A stretch of DNA of 64,000 nucleotides, taken from assembly GCF_023184515.1 (NCBI RefSeq), contig NZ_JAAHBP010000020.1, positions 154,678 to 218,677 of the forward strand, in the 5' to 3' direction. Below are positions 8,335 through 16,880 of the stretch, piece by piece (the stretch's first letter is position 1; each line of letters starts with the position of its first letter). Under the pieces are notes generated by a model. That model did not search any database and had not been told where the DNA came from. It was given only the letters and a program-made list of their open reading frames with translations. A program made the position numbers and the translations under genes. This DNA comes from Streptomyces sp. D2-8 (GTDB lineage Bacteria; Actinomycetota; Actinomycetes; Streptomycetales; Streptomycetaceae).

Positions 8335-9126
8335 ATGCTCGATGCCACCACCCGCTCTGGGGGCACCGCCACGGCCTCTCCCCGGGCCACCAGCGCGGAG
8401 CTCGCCGTCGCCGTTCCCCCGGCAACGACCGTCTCGCCCGCCGTACCGACCGGTTTCGCCGCCCGCTGCACGAGAGTTCTGCTGTCCCCGTGGTCGCGGC
8501 TGTCCCTGCTCGTGGTGCTGCTCGCCGCGGGCGCGTGCGGGGTGCTGCTGTTCGAGCCGCAGCGGCTGCTGACGGAGGGCTGGCCGCCGCAGCTCGGCGG
8601 TGCGGCGGCAGCGGCGGTGTTCACGGTGGCGTACGGCGTGTGCACCGTGGCGTTCGTGCCGAGGCCGCTGCTGAACCTCGCGGCGGGCGCCCTGTTCGGT
8701 TCGCAGCTCGGAATCGGTGTGGCTCTGGCGGGCACGGTGCTCGGGGCCGGGATCGCCTTCTGTCTGGGCCGGGCGCTGGGCCAGGACGCCCTGCGGCCGC
8801 TGCTGCGGGGGCGCTGGCTGAAGGCTGCGGACGGACAGCTCAGCCGGCACGGCTTCCGTTCGATGCTGGCGGTGCGGCTGTTCCCGGGTGTGCCGTTCTG
8901 GGCCTCGAACTACTGCGCCTCCGTCTCCCGCATGGGTCTGCTGCCGTTCCTGCTGGCCACGGGCCTCGGTTCGATCCCGAACACCGCCGCCTACGTCGTC
9001 GCGGGCGCCCGCGCCTCCGCCCCGACCTCTCCCGCCTTTCTGATCGCCCTGGCGTGCATCGCCCTGCCCGCGCTGGCGGGCGTGTTGGTGGCCTGGCGCA
9101 AGCGGCACCGGCTGCGCAGCCTCTGA
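8335..9126 (+). CDS. VTT (SNARE-associated/TVP38-DedA) family membrane protein
   Basis: 263 aa. After a hydrophilic 48-residue start come about five to six hydrophobic segments and the VTT core: VAFVPRPLLNLAAGALFG, then GAGIAFCLGRALGQ and RLFPGVPFWASNYCASVS. VTT proteins include DedA-like lipid scramblase/transport proteins of the inner membrane; here the charged motif FPGVPF is conserved. Probably leaderless. Role inferred as membrane lipid or proton-coupled transport; unassigned in detail. Confidence 0.8.
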   Translation: MLDATTRSGGTATASPRATSAELAVAVPPATTVSPAVPTGFAARCTRVLLSPWSRLSLLVVLLAAGACGVLLFEPQRLLTEGWPPQLGGAAAAAVFTVAYGVCTVAFVPRPLLNLAAGALFGSQLGIGVALAGTVLGAGIAFCLGRALGQDALRPLLRGRWLKAADGQLSRHGFRSMLAVRLFPGVPFWASNYCASVSRMGLLPFLLATGLGSIPNTAAYVVAGARASAPTSPAFLIALACIALPALAGVLVAWRKRHRLRSL

Positions 9127-9148
9127 CGCGCCGTCACGCCTGCCCGGC

Positions 9149-9411
9149 TCAGACCCGTTCCAGCACCATGGCGTTGGCGAGTCCGCCCGCCTCGCACATG
9201 GTCCGGAGTGCGTACCCGGCGCCTCGTTCCCGCATCGCGTGCACCTCGAAGAGCCCGCTCTCCCAGGCCGCGGCGGCCTTCCGGTGGGAGGAGACGGCGA
9301 AGTCGTCCACCTGCTCGCGGCCGATCGACGCCCGAGAGCACGCCCTGCGCCGCGAAGTGCACGGCCCATGGCCTGCTCGCCGACCTGGACGCCGGTGCCG
9401 CCGAGCCTGAA
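9149..9411 (-). pseudogene. Acetyl-CoA acetyltransferase (thiolase) relic
   Basis: Three blocks of thiolase sequence survive in three frames of the minus strand. Frame 1 holds GTGVQVGEQAM; next AVHFAAQGVLSGVDR (thiolase active-site Cys region follow-on); then SIGREQVDDFAVSSHRKAAA joined directly to HAMRERGAGYALRTMCEAGG, the latter being the family C-terminus (MCxGGGxxxA). About 200 internal residues and the N-terminal Cys segment are missing, with at least two frameshifts. Ends in TGA at 9151-9149. It abuts the HxlR promoter, so the intact gene was probably once divergent from and controlled by that regulator. Confidence 0.75.
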
Positions 9412-9413
9412 AA

Positions 9414-9428
9414 GTTGGAAATTCCAAC
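9414..9428. promoter_or_regulatory. Palindromic operator of the HxlR regulator
   Basis: GTTGGAAATTCCAAC is a perfect 7+1+7 palindrome, 20 bp before the HxlR start and overlapping the -35 position of a promoter whose -10 would be TAGACT at 9436-9441. Position and symmetry suggest autoregulation and former control of the thiolase relic. Confidence 0.6.
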
Positions 9429-9448
9429 CCTTTCCTAGACTGAGCCTC

Positions 9449-9919
9449 ATGGCCGCCCCCAAAGACCCGCGCCCCTGCTCCATCGCCGGCACCCTCGCGC
9501 TCGTCGGCGAGAAGTACTCCCTGCTCGTGCTGCGGGAGGTGTGCCTGGGCAACGGCCGGTTCGACCAGCTGGTGCGCAACATCGGCGCCCCGCGCGACGT
9601 CCTGGCCACCCGGCTGCGCCGGCTCGTCGACGCCGGGATCCTGGCCAAGCACCTCTACAGCGAGCGCCCGCAGCGCTTCGAGTACCGGCCGACGCAGGCG
9701 GGACTGGAGCTGGAGCCGGTGCTGATGACCCTCATGGCGTGGGGCGACCGCCATCTCCAGGCGAACGGCGACCGCCCGATGGTGCTGGAGCACTCCTGCG
9801 GCCAGACCCTCGCCCCGGCCGTCACCTGCCGGGCCTGCGGCGAGGAGGTGCGCCACGAGGACCTCACGGCGCGTCCCCAGGCGCCCGGCTGGACGGTGAC
9901 CGGACCCACCGCGGCCTGA
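9449..9919 (+). CDS. HxlR-family transcriptional regulator
   Basis: 156 aa winged-helix protein: PCSIAGTLALVGEKYSLLVL is the HxlR N-terminal helix with its conserved Cys at residue 10, followed by FDQLVRNIGAPRDVLATRL (recognition helix) and the wing RPQRFEYRPTQAG. An extra C-terminal CGQTL...CRACGEEV has four Cys and may bind zinc. HxlR proteins sense aldehydes or redox stress or steer detoxification genes. ATG 9449 lies 7 nt after TAGACT, so the mRNA is probably leaderless. Confidence 0.88.
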   Translation: MAAPKDPRPCSIAGTLALVGEKYSLLVLREVCLGNGRFDQLVRNIGAPRDVLATRLRRLVDAGILAKHLYSERPQRFEYRPTQAGLELEPVLMTLMAWGDRHLQANGDRPMVLEHSCGQTLAPAVTCRACGEEVRHEDLTARPQAPGWTVTGPTAA

Positions 9920-10079
9920 TCGCCGCTGGTCGGCGGCGGCTTCCAAACCCCTGTGTCCGGGCGGCCTTCCGGGGACGCTACGCTTCCCCCTCGGCACACA
10001 CGATCCCCCGTTCATCGCAACGGCGGCCCGGTGCGCCCGTCGTCCGTTCCACGATCGGCAACTTGGACTCCGCTACCTC

Positions 10080-10955
10080 ATGTCTTGGTTCGAATCACTC
10101 ATCCTCGGACTCGTCCAGGGGCTGACCGAGTTCCTCCCCGTCTCCTCCAGCGCCCACCTGCGGCTGACGGCGGCCTTCTCGGGCTGGGAGGACCCGGGTG
10201 CGGCCTTCACGGCGATCACGCAGATCGGCACCGAGGCAGCCGTACTGATCTACTTCCGCAAGGACATCGGGCGGATCATCTCGGCGTGGACGCGCTCGCT
10301 CACGAACAAGGCGCTGCGCAGCGACCCCGACGCCCGGATGGGCTGGCTGGTCATCGTCGGCTCGATCCCGATCGGTGTACTCGGCGTGACGCTGAAGGAC
10401 CAGATCGAGGGACCGTTCCGCGATCTGCGGATCACCGCGACGATGCTGATCGGCATGGGCATCGTCCTGGGCATCGCCGACCGGCTCGCGGCCCGCGACG
10501 AGAGCGGCGGCAAGCACCGCGCACCCAAGCAGCGCAAGGCCCTCGAGGACCTGGGTGTCCGGGACGGCCTGATCTACGGCGTCTGCCAGGCCATGGCGCT
10601 CGTCCCGGGCGTCTCCCGCTCCGGCGCCACCATCAGCGGCGGCCTGTTCATGGGCTACAAGCGCGAGGCCGCGGCCCGCTACTCCTTCCTGCTCGCCATC
10701 CCCGCGGTGCTCGCCTCGGGCGTGTTCGAGCTGAAGGACGCCACGGAGGGCGGCCACGTCTCGTGGGGTCCGACGATCTTCGCGACGATCATCGCCTTCG
10801 GGGTCGGATACGCGGTGATCGCATGGTTCATGAAGTTCATCTCGACCAAGAGCTTCATGCCGTTCGTCTACTACCGCATCGTCCTCGGCATCGTCATCAT
10901 CGTGCTGGTCAGCATGGGTGTCCTGAGCCCCCACGCGGCCGAGTCGGCGGGCTGA
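10080..10955 (+). CDS. uppP: Undecaprenyl-diphosphatase
   Basis: 291 aa integral membrane enzyme that recycles undecaprenyl diphosphate to the monophosphate carrier for peptidoglycan and other envelope polymers. It shows both conserved repeats: LGLVQGLTEFLPVSSSAHL with its catalytic Glu/Ser/His cluster near residue 20-30, and VPGVSRSGATISGGL near residue 180. Length and eight predicted helices match UppP (BacA). Stands as a single gene. Confidence 0.96.
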   Translation: MSWFESLILGLVQGLTEFLPVSSSAHLRLTAAFSGWEDPGAAFTAITQIGTEAAVLIYFRKDIGRIISAWTRSLTNKALRSDPDARMGWLVIVGSIPIGVLGVTLKDQIEGPFRDLRITATMLIGMGIVLGIADRLAARDESGGKHRAPKQRKALEDLGVRDGLIYGVCQAMALVPGVSRSGATISGGLFMGYKREAAARYSFLLAIPAVLASGVFELKDATEGGHVSWGPTIFATIIAFGVGYAVIAWFMKFISTKSFMPFVYYRIVLGIVIIVLVSMGVLSPHAAESAG

Positions 10956-11053
10956 TTCCGGGGCCGTGTGACCCGGCTCTCGTGACCAACCGCATAGCGA
11001 TCGGGTAGCCGTCCGGTAGCGGGCTGTCAGTGGCTGCCCCTACGCTTGTCCGC

Positions 11054-11233
11054 ATGTCCCCCGATTTCGTGACCCCTGGTTCCGTGCGGTCCGCTGCCGA
11101 GGTCAACGAGGAGATCCGTGCGCTGTGGCAGCGCACGGGCGGCACCCTGTCGGCCGAGGAGCGCGCGGAGTACGAGCTTCTCGTCGTCGAGTGGGCGGCC
11201 GCGGTCCGAGGCAGCGTCGTCAGAGCGGCCTGA
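11054..11233 (+). CDS. Small conserved hypothetical protein (59 aa)
   Basis: Short acidic/helical protein (MSPDFVTPGSVRSAAEVNEE, then LWQRTGGTLSAEERAEYELL). TACGCT at 11041-11046 sits 7 nt before ATG 11054, indicating a leaderless start. Strong GC3 bias supports coding. No domain recognised; the predicted helix-turn-helix-free helical hairpin may mediate protein contacts. Confidence 0.65.
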   Translation: MSPDFVTPGSVRSAAEVNEEIRALWQRTGGTLSAEERAEYELLVVEWAAAVRGSVVRAA

Positions 11234-11271
11234 GCGGCTCCCGCACTCCCTTCCCGACCCGTACCACCCCT

Positions 11272-11874
11272 CTAGACGCGCAGCCGCGCCAGCACCTCGT
11301 CGTCGACTTCGAAGGGCCGCTCCTCGGGCAACAGCCCCGCGGCCGCCTCCAGTTGCCTCGCCCGCACCAGCCCGTGGATCTGGGTGGCGAGCGGCGTGAC
11401 GTCCTCGATCCCCACGATCCACTCGTCCGCGTACCGCGCTGCGGCCTCCCCCGCGAGCCCCAGCTGAAGCGATCGGTGCGGCAGCGGGCTGAGATGCAGG
11501 TCCCGCTCCGGATCCCACTGCACCCGTGCGGGCGCCTGCCTCAACTGCCGCTTCCAGGCGGCCCGGTCGCCGTGCAGGGCGGGGACGTAGTGGGACAGGC
11601 AGGCGTTGCGCAGCGCCCAGAGGAAGCCCTCGCGGTCGACCTCGATCGCCAGGACCGTCTCCTGGCCCTCCTTGGTGCCCCAGCCGCAGCGGTACATCAT
11701 CCACAGGAACGACGGCTTGATCCATGTCATGCGCTCCCGCTTCCAGGCGGCCGGGAAGCGGCCGTCGCGGGCGGCGGGGCCGCCGATCTCCGGGCGATAG
11801 GCCTGGTAAACGGTGATCGTGGACCCGCTGTGGCGGGCGCGCACCTGGAACTTCGGTTCGTGCTGATCCTTCAC
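11272..11874 (-). CDS. DUF4291 family protein
   Basis: 200 aa from GTG 11874. DUF4291 hallmarks are all present: STITVYQAYRPEIG near the N-terminus, then MTWIKPSFLWMMYRCGWGTK, RNACLSHYVP and VQWDPERDLHL. Family function is unknown; it is widespread in bacteria and fungi as a stand-alone soluble protein. Convergent with the 59-aa gene, divergent from the SnoaL-like gene. Start is the earliest giving the conserved N-terminus; ribosome site weak. Confidence 0.85.
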   Translation of the reverse strand: MKDQHEPKFQVRARHSGSTITVYQAYRPEIGGPAARDGRFPAAWKRERMTWIKPSFLWMMYRCGWGTKEGQETVLAIEVDREGFLWALRNACLSHYVPALHGDRAAWKRQLRQAPARVQWDPERDLHLSPLPHRSLQLGLAGEAAARYADEWIVGIEDVTPLATQIHGLVRARQLEAAAGLLPEERPFEVDDEVLARLRV

Positions 11875-11970
11875 GCAGGACAGGCTGGGCCCCGGCGCCC
11901 CTCGGCGGCCACCGAATATCACACTCGCACGGCTCTTGGCCCGGCCCCGGCCATGCCCAACACTGGGCCG

Positions 11971-12441
11971 ATGACGCAGCGCGTGGAGCTCGCTACCGTG
12001 AGAGACCGGCTGGCCGTCGACGGGCTGATCACCGACTACGCGGTGGCGGTCGACGACGGTGACTGGGAGGCCTACCGGGGACTGTTCGCCGCCCGGGGAC
12101 GGGCGGACTACCGCTCGGCCGGCGGCATCGAGGGAGAGGCGCGGGCGGTCGCCGCGTGGCTCGCGGAGAGCCTGCGGCTGTTCCCGATGCGGCAGCATCT
12201 GATCGTCAACCGGCGGGTGCGCTTCGGGATCTGGGAGCAGGACACCGGCGACACCGCCGAGGTGCAGGCCGACTACGTCAATCCCATGGCCACCGCCGGG
12301 CCCGCTCCCGACTTCGTGTGCGGCGGCCGGTACGCCTTCGCGCTGCTGCGCACGGACGACGGCTGGCGGCTGAGCGAGGTGGTCGTACGGGAGAAGTGGC
12401 GGCGTCTTCCCGAGCCGCGGACGGCACCTGTGGTCAACTGA
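11971..12441 (+). CDS. SnoaL-like (nuclear transport factor 2 fold) protein
   Basis: 156 aa alpha+beta cone protein: VRDRLAVDGLITDYAVAVDD followed by WEAYRGLFA, a conserved MRQHLIVNR strand and a C-terminal DGWRLSEVVVREKW. This is the SnoaL_4 subgroup, which includes ring hydroxylase small subunits, cyclases and many orphan binding proteins. No large subunit is adjacent, so the ligand is unknown. ATG 11953 is an alternative start 18 bp upstream. Confidence 0.8.
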   Translation: MTQRVELATVRDRLAVDGLITDYAVAVDDGDWEAYRGLFAARGRADYRSAGGIEGEARAVAAWLAESLRLFPMRQHLIVNRRVRFGIWEQDTGDTAEVQADYVNPMATAGPAPDFVCGGRYAFALLRTDDGWRLSEVVVREKWRRLPEPRTAPVVN

Positions 12442-12571
12442 CCCGGCGCCCTGTCCCAGGTCGTGCCCGCTCGGTCCCGTCGTCCGCACGCGGGGCAGGC
12501 GGGACTGTGCGGACACGGCCTGGATCGTCCGCAGGGCGCACACTGGAGGCACCGCGGGGTAGGAGGCGCCT

Positions 12572-14137
12572 ATGAAGACGCTCGGCCACTGGCTCGCCTC
12601 CCCCTGGCGCCGCTCGGCAGCCGCGGTGGTCGTGGGCGCCCTCCCCGTCCTCGCCTTCCCCGCGCCGTCCCTGTGGTGGTGCGCCTACGTCGCCCTGGTC
12701 CCCTGGCTCCTGCTGCTGCGCACCGCGCCGAGCGGGAAGCGGGCCGCGTACGACGGCTGGTGGGGCGGCTTCGGCCTCATGCTGGCCATGCACCACTGGC
12801 TGCTGCCGAGCCTGCACGTGTTCACGTTCCTCCTCGCGGCGCTCATCGGCGCCCTGTGGGCCCCGTGGGGCTGGCTGGTGCGCCGTCTCCTCGGCGACCT
12901 CACCTCCCGTGGCCAGGTCGCGGTGGCGCTCCTGGTGCTGCCGTCGGGCTGGCTGGCCATCGAGCTGGTCCGCTCCTGGCAGGGGCTCGGCGGCCCCTGG
13001 GGCATGCTCGGCAGCAGCCAGTGGCAGGCGGAACACGCGCTGCGGCTCGCCTCGGTCGGCGGGGTCTGGCTGCTCAGCTACCTGCTCGTGGCCGTCAACG
13101 TCGCGGTCGCCGTGCTCGTCGCGGTCCGCCGGGCCCGGGTGCCCGCCGTGGCCGGTCTGGTCGCCACGGCCGCCGCCACCTCCGCCGCCTGGGCGTTCTC
13201 ACCCCGCCCCGCCGTCGACGGCCAGGTCAGGGTCGCCGTCGTGCAGCCGGGCGTCGTCGACGGCCCGGACAGCCGGTTCGCCCGCGGGGAGCAGCTCACC
13301 CGCCGCCTCGCCGGCCAGGACGTCGACCTGATCGTCTGGGGCGAGAGCAGCGTCGGCTTCGACCTCGGGGACCGCCCCGACCTCGCCCGGCGGCTCGCGG
13401 ACCTCTCCCGCACCACGGGCGCCGACATCCTGGTCAACGTGGACGCCCGGCGCTCCGACCAGCCCGGGATCTACAAGAGCTCGGTCCTGGTCGGGCCCGA
13501 CGGCCAGACCGGTGAGCGCTACGACAAGATGCGGCTCGTGCCGTTCGGCGAGTACATCCCGGCCCGCTCCCTGCTCGGCTGGGCCACCTCCGTCGGCAAG
13601 GCCGCGGGCGAGGACCGCAGGCGCGGCTCGCAGCCGATCGTGATGAACGTCGGGGACGATCTGCGCGTCGGCCCGCTGGTGTGCTTCGAGACCGCCTTCC
13701 CCGACATGACCCGCCACCTCACCCGGGAGGGCGCGGACCTGCTGATCGGCCAGTCGTCGACCTCCTCGTTCCAGCACAGCTGGGCGCCCGCGCAGCACGC
13801 CTCACTCGCCGCGCTGCGCGCCGCAGAGACCGGTCGCCCCATGGTCCACTCGACCCTGACGGGCGTCTCCGCCGTCTACGCCCCGGGCGGACAGCGCATC
13901 GGATCGTGGCTCGGTACGGACGCCTCCGCCACGCAGATCTACGAAATCCCCCTCGCCCACGGCACCACGCCCTACGTCCGCCACGGCGACCGGACGGTGC
14001 ACGCGGCGATGCTGATCCTCGCCGTGTGGGCCGCCGGCGAGGGCGTACGGACCCTGCGGCTCAGGCGGTCCGCTCCTGAACCGCACGCACCACCCGCTCG
14101 CACAGTTCATGGGTCTCCAACGCGTCCCGGGCGCTGA
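12572..14137 (+). CDS. lnt: Apolipoprotein N-acyltransferase
   Basis: 521 aa. N-acylates the lipid-modified Cys of lipoproteins at the membrane. Residues 1-210 hold five to six transmembrane helices; residues 215-460 are the nitrilase domain with triad Glu about 255 (VWGESSVGF), Lys about 316 (YDKMRLVPFGEYIPA) and Cys about 370 (GPLVCFETAFPDM). AGGAGG precedes ATG 12572. Its last 77 bp overlap the 3' end of the convergent oxidoreductase gene. Several lipoproteins in this window are potential clients. Confidence 0.93.
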   Translation: MKTLGHWLASPWRRSAAAVVVGALPVLAFPAPSLWWCAYVALVPWLLLLRTAPSGKRAAYDGWWGGFGLMLAMHHWLLPSLHVFTFLLAALIGALWAPWGWLVRRLLGDLTSRGQVAVALLVLPSGWLAIELVRSWQGLGGPWGMLGSSQWQAEHALRLASVGGVWLLSYLLVAVNVAVAVLVAVRRARVPAVAGLVATAAATSAAWAFSPRPAVDGQVRVAVVQPGVVDGPDSRFARGEQLTRRLAGQDVDLIVWGESSVGFDLGDRPDLARRLADLSRTTGADILVNVDARRSDQPGIYKSSVLVGPDGQTGERYDKMRLVPFGEYIPARSLLGWATSVGKAAGEDRRRGSQPIVMNVGDDLRVGPLVCFETAFPDMTRHLTREGADLLIGQSSTSSFQHSWAPAQHASLAALRAAETGRPMVHSTLTGVSAVYAPGGQRIGSWLGTDASATQIYEIPLAHGTTPYVRHGDRTVHAAMLILAVWAAGEGVRTLRLRRSAPEPHAPPARTVHGSPTRPGR

Positions 14138-14966
14138 GCACCCTGCCCGCCCGGACCGCGTCGAGGAACGCGAGCACCGCCTGCTCGATTCCGCGCTGCC
14201 GGGCCACCGGCACCCAGTCCCCGCGCCGCCGCACGGTCGGCTGCCCCTTGTGATCGACGACCTCGGCGAGATTGACCACCTGCCGCTTGGTGTCCTGCCC
14301 GGACACCTCCAGGATCTCCTCGGCGGAGCCGCTGAGCCGGTTCATCACGCCGAGCGCGGTGAAGCCGTCCCCCGCGAGCTGGAGCACCAGGTGGTGCAGC
14401 AGCCCGTCCTGGACACGGGCGCGCACGGTCACGTCGTCGACCTCGCCGGGCACCAGGAACCGCAGGGTGTCGACGACGTGGATGAAGTCGTCGAGGATCA
14501 TCGAGCGGGGCTCCTCCGGCAGCCCGATGCGGTTCTTCTGCATCAGGATCAGCTCGCGCGGATGGTCCGCGCACTGCGTGTAGCCGGGGGCGTAGCGCCG
14601 GTTGAAGCCGACCGCGAGGCTCACGTCCCGCTCCTCGGCGAGCGCCACCAGCCGGGCGGAGTCGTCGAGTTCGTAGGCGAGCGGCTTGTCGACGTACGTC
14701 GGTACGCCCGCCTCCAGCAGCCGCGTCACGATCTCCGGGTGCACGAGCGTGGGCGCGTGCACGAAGGCCGCGTCGAGGTCCGCCGCGAGCAGGGAGTCGA
14801 GGGTGGTGTGCCGCCGCTCCGGCGGGACGTGGAGGGCCTCGCCGACCCGGTCGAGCGTCGCGGGCGTACGGGTCTGCAGGTGCGGTTCGACTCCGGGCTG
14901 GAAGGCGAGGACCGGAAGGTAGGCCTTCTGCGCGATGTCGCCGAGTCCGATGCAGCCGACCTTCAC
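14061..14966 (-). CDS. Gfo/Idh/MocA family oxidoreductase
   Basis: 301 aa from GTG 14966, which follows GAGGAGATCACCCC. N-terminal Rossmann domain VKVGCIGLGDIAQKAYLPVL (NAD(P) loop GxGxxA type), then the signature VPTYVDKPLAYEL with catalytic-loop Lys, and AVGFNRRYAPGY. Oxidises or reduces a sugar-like polyol; substrate unknown. Only 13 bp separate it from the upstream FAD monooxygenase stop, so the two are likely one operon under the TetR-type regulator at 16247. Confidence 0.88.
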   Translation of the reverse strand: MKVGCIGLGDIAQKAYLPVLAFQPGVEPHLQTRTPATLDRVGEALHVPPERRHTTLDSLLAADLDAAFVHAPTLVHPEIVTRLLEAGVPTYVDKPLAYELDDSARLVALAEERDVSLAVGFNRRYAPGYTQCADHPRELILMQKNRIGLPEEPRSMILDDFIHVVDTLRFLVPGEVDDVTVRARVQDGLLHHLVLQLAGDGFTALGVMNRLSGSAEEILEVSGQDTKRQVVNLAEVVDHKGQPTVRRRGDWVPVARQRGIEQAVLAFLDAVRAGRVLSARDALETHELCERVVRAVQERTA

Positions 14967-14979
14967 GGGGTGATCTCCT

Positions 14980-16164
14980 CTAGCGGTTGCCTGCCGGGGT
15001 CTGCTCGGAGCATACGGCGTCCCCCTGCGGCGGCCGCCAGTCGGCGATGCTGTCGAACCCACGGAGGAACAGGGCGGGCCCGGCCTTCGACAGCGTGGCC
15101 ATGGCGGTGTCGCGTAGGGCGATCCCGGCGCGGCTGCTCATGAGGTTGAGGCGGGCGACCTGCACGGCCCGGCGTGCGACGGCGGTCGTGCGGGGCAGCC
15201 GGGCGGCGGTGTAGGCGGGCAGGTCGTCGCAGTGGTGCGCGAGGACGATGGCGTCCTCGATGGCCTGGTTGCCGCCCTGGCCGAGGGTCGGGGGCATGGC
15301 GTGCGCGGCGTCGCCGAGCAGGGCGGCCCGGCCGTGGTGGTAGGCGGGCAGGGGTGTGGTGATGTGGTGGACGTCGTGGCGCAGGACGTCCTCGGGCCGA
15401 GCGGCGGCGAGCACGGCGGGGATCGGGTCGTGCCAGTCGCCGAAGCGGCTCAGCAGTTCGGCCCGCTCGTCGGGTGCGTGGCCGCCGGCGGGCGTGACTG
15501 CGGCGGCGTAGGCGTAGACGCGGCCGTCCTTGAGCGGGTGCGTGCCCCAGATGCGGCCCCTGCCCCAGGTCTCGTGCGAGGCGAACTCGGCGCCGGGAAC
15601 GGGGATCACGACCCGCCAGGTGGTGAACCCGGAGTACACGGCGCCTGGGTGGGCGGGGAAGAGCGCGTGGCGTACGGCGGACCGGATACCGTCCGCCCCC
15701 ACCACCAGGTCGGCCTCCAGCACTCCGTCGGCCGTCCTGACGCGGGCGGGCCGGTCGGTGTCACCGCTGTCGGCGAGGGTCGCGGCGGCGTCCGTGCGGA
15801 CGGTGCCCGGTGGGAGCCGGGAGGCCAGGCTCGCGATGAGGGTGGCGCGGTGCAGGAGCACGAGCGGGCCGCCGAAGCGTTCGGCGGCGGCGTCGGCGGA
15901 GGTCCGCGAGAGCCACCGCCCGGACGGGGTCCGCAGCCCGCCGTCCCCGCTCCAGGCTGCGAGGTCGCGGATCTCGTCGCCGAGACCGATGACGTCGAGC
16001 GCGCGCAGGGAGTTGGGCGCGAGGGAGATCGCCGCGCCGACCGGCTCCAGCGAGCGGGCCCGCTCCAGCACGGTGACCCGCAGTCCGCGCCGGTGCAGGG
16101 CGACCGCCGCGGTCAGGCCTCCGATTCCGCCGCCGATCACGACGGCATGCCCGGACTGTGCCAT
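14980..16164 (-). CDS. FAD-dependent aromatic-ring-type monooxygenase
   Basis: 394 aa class A flavoprotein monooxygenase. N-terminal GHAVVIGGGIGGLTAAVALH binds the FAD ADP moiety; DLVVGADGIRSAVRHAL is the DG motif contacting FAD and NAD(P)H; RAALLGDAAHAMPPTLGQGG is the GD motif binding the FAD ribose. The group includes salicylate hydroxylase-like enzymes and tetracycline-modifying TetX relatives. ATG 16164 follows AGGAGGAGCC. Twin palindromes upstream point to TetR repression. Confidence 0.92.
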   Translation of the reverse strand: MAQSGHAVVIGGGIGGLTAAVALHRRGLRVTVLERARSLEPVGAAISLAPNSLRALDVIGLGDEIRDLAAWSGDGGLRTPSGRWLSRTSADAAAERFGGPLVLLHRATLIASLASRLPPGTVRTDAAATLADSGDTDRPARVRTADGVLEADLVVGADGIRSAVRHALFPAHPGAVYSGFTTWRVVIPVPGAEFASHETWGRGRIWGTHPLKDGRVYAYAAAVTPAGGHAPDERAELLSRFGDWHDPIPAVLAAARPEDVLRHDVHHITTPLPAYHHGRAALLGDAAHAMPPTLGQGGNQAIEDAIVLAHHCDDLPAYTAARLPRTTAVARRAVQVARLNLMSSRAGIALRDTAMATLSKAGPALFLRGFDSIADWRPPQGDAVCSEQTPAGNR

Positions 16165-16182
16165 GGCTCCTCCTCGACAGTG

Positions 16183-16225
16183 ACTACACCTGTAGTGACA
16201 CCGTCGACGTTACTACACCTGTAGT
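16183..16225. promoter_or_regulatory. Twin TetR operators in divergent promoter
   Basis: ACTACACCTGTAGT occurs twice, at 16183-16196 and 16212-16225. Each copy has perfect 6-bp arms around CC, and the centres are 29 bp apart. They fill the 82-bp gap between the monooxygenase start (16164) and the TetR start (16247), so binding should shut both genes. Confidence 0.8.
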
Positions 16226-16246
16226 CGGAGGGGTAGCGTGAGGCCC

Positions 16247-16837
16247 ATGTCCGAACGCACCGCCGGCCCCTCCCGCTCCGACCTCGTCGCCGACACCGCC
16301 CTCGCCCTGCTGGCCGAGCGCGGCATGCGCGGCCTCACACACCGGGCGGTCGACGAGGCGTCCGCACTCCCCCAGGGCTCCACGTCGAACCTCGCTCGGA
16401 CCCGGCAGGCCCTGCTGGAGCTGGCCGTGCGGCGCCTGGCCGACCGCGAGGCCCGGGTGCTGGCCCTGCACGAGATGCCGGATCCGGCGGCCGGGGCCGG
16501 ACCCCTCGCGGACGCGCTGGCCCTGGCGACCCACCGGGCCCTGACGAACAACCGCGCGCTCACACTCGCCCGCTACGAACTGGCCCTGGAGGCGACGCGC
16601 CGCCCGGAGCTGCGGGCCTACTTCGACGCCACGGGCGCCCGCTTCCGGGACCAGCTCACCGCCCTCGTCACCGGCATGGGCTCGACGGACCCGGCCCGGC
16701 ACACCCTGTCGCTGATCGCCTGGGCGGACGGGCTGATGTTCAGCTGCGTGGCGGGGTCGTTCGGCGCCGACGTGCCGAGCCTGGAGGAGGTGCGGGCCGG
16801 GCTGCGGGAACTGCTGGAGGGGATGCTCGGGGGCTGA
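16247..16837 (+). CDS. TetR-family repressor
   Basis: 196 aa. N-terminal helix-turn-helix: LVADTALALLAERGMRGLTH then RAVDEASALPQGSTSNL, followed by an all-helical ligand and dimer domain. Start ATG 16247 chosen; GTG 16238 is in frame. The Ser/Thr-rich recognition helix (LPQGSTSNLARTR) resembles TetR members that control FAD monooxygenases. Likely represses the divergent monooxygenase-oxidoreductase operon and itself through the two ACTACA..TGTAGT sites. Confidence 0.9.
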   Translation: MSERTAGPSRSDLVADTALALLAERGMRGLTHRAVDEASALPQGSTSNLARTRQALLELAVRRLADREARVLALHEMPDPAAGAGPLADALALATHRALTNNRALTLARYELALEATRRPELRAYFDATGARFRDQLTALVTGMGSTDPARHTLSLIAWADGLMFSCVAGSFGADVPSLEEVRAGLRELLEGMLGG

Positions 16838-16880
16838 AAATCTCATGGTGCGGCAGGGGCGGCTCGGAAAGGATGCGTCC

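Noticed and set aside
10085..10100. tRNA-like GGTTCGAATC
   Set aside because: Part of uppP coding sequence; no cloverleaf around it.
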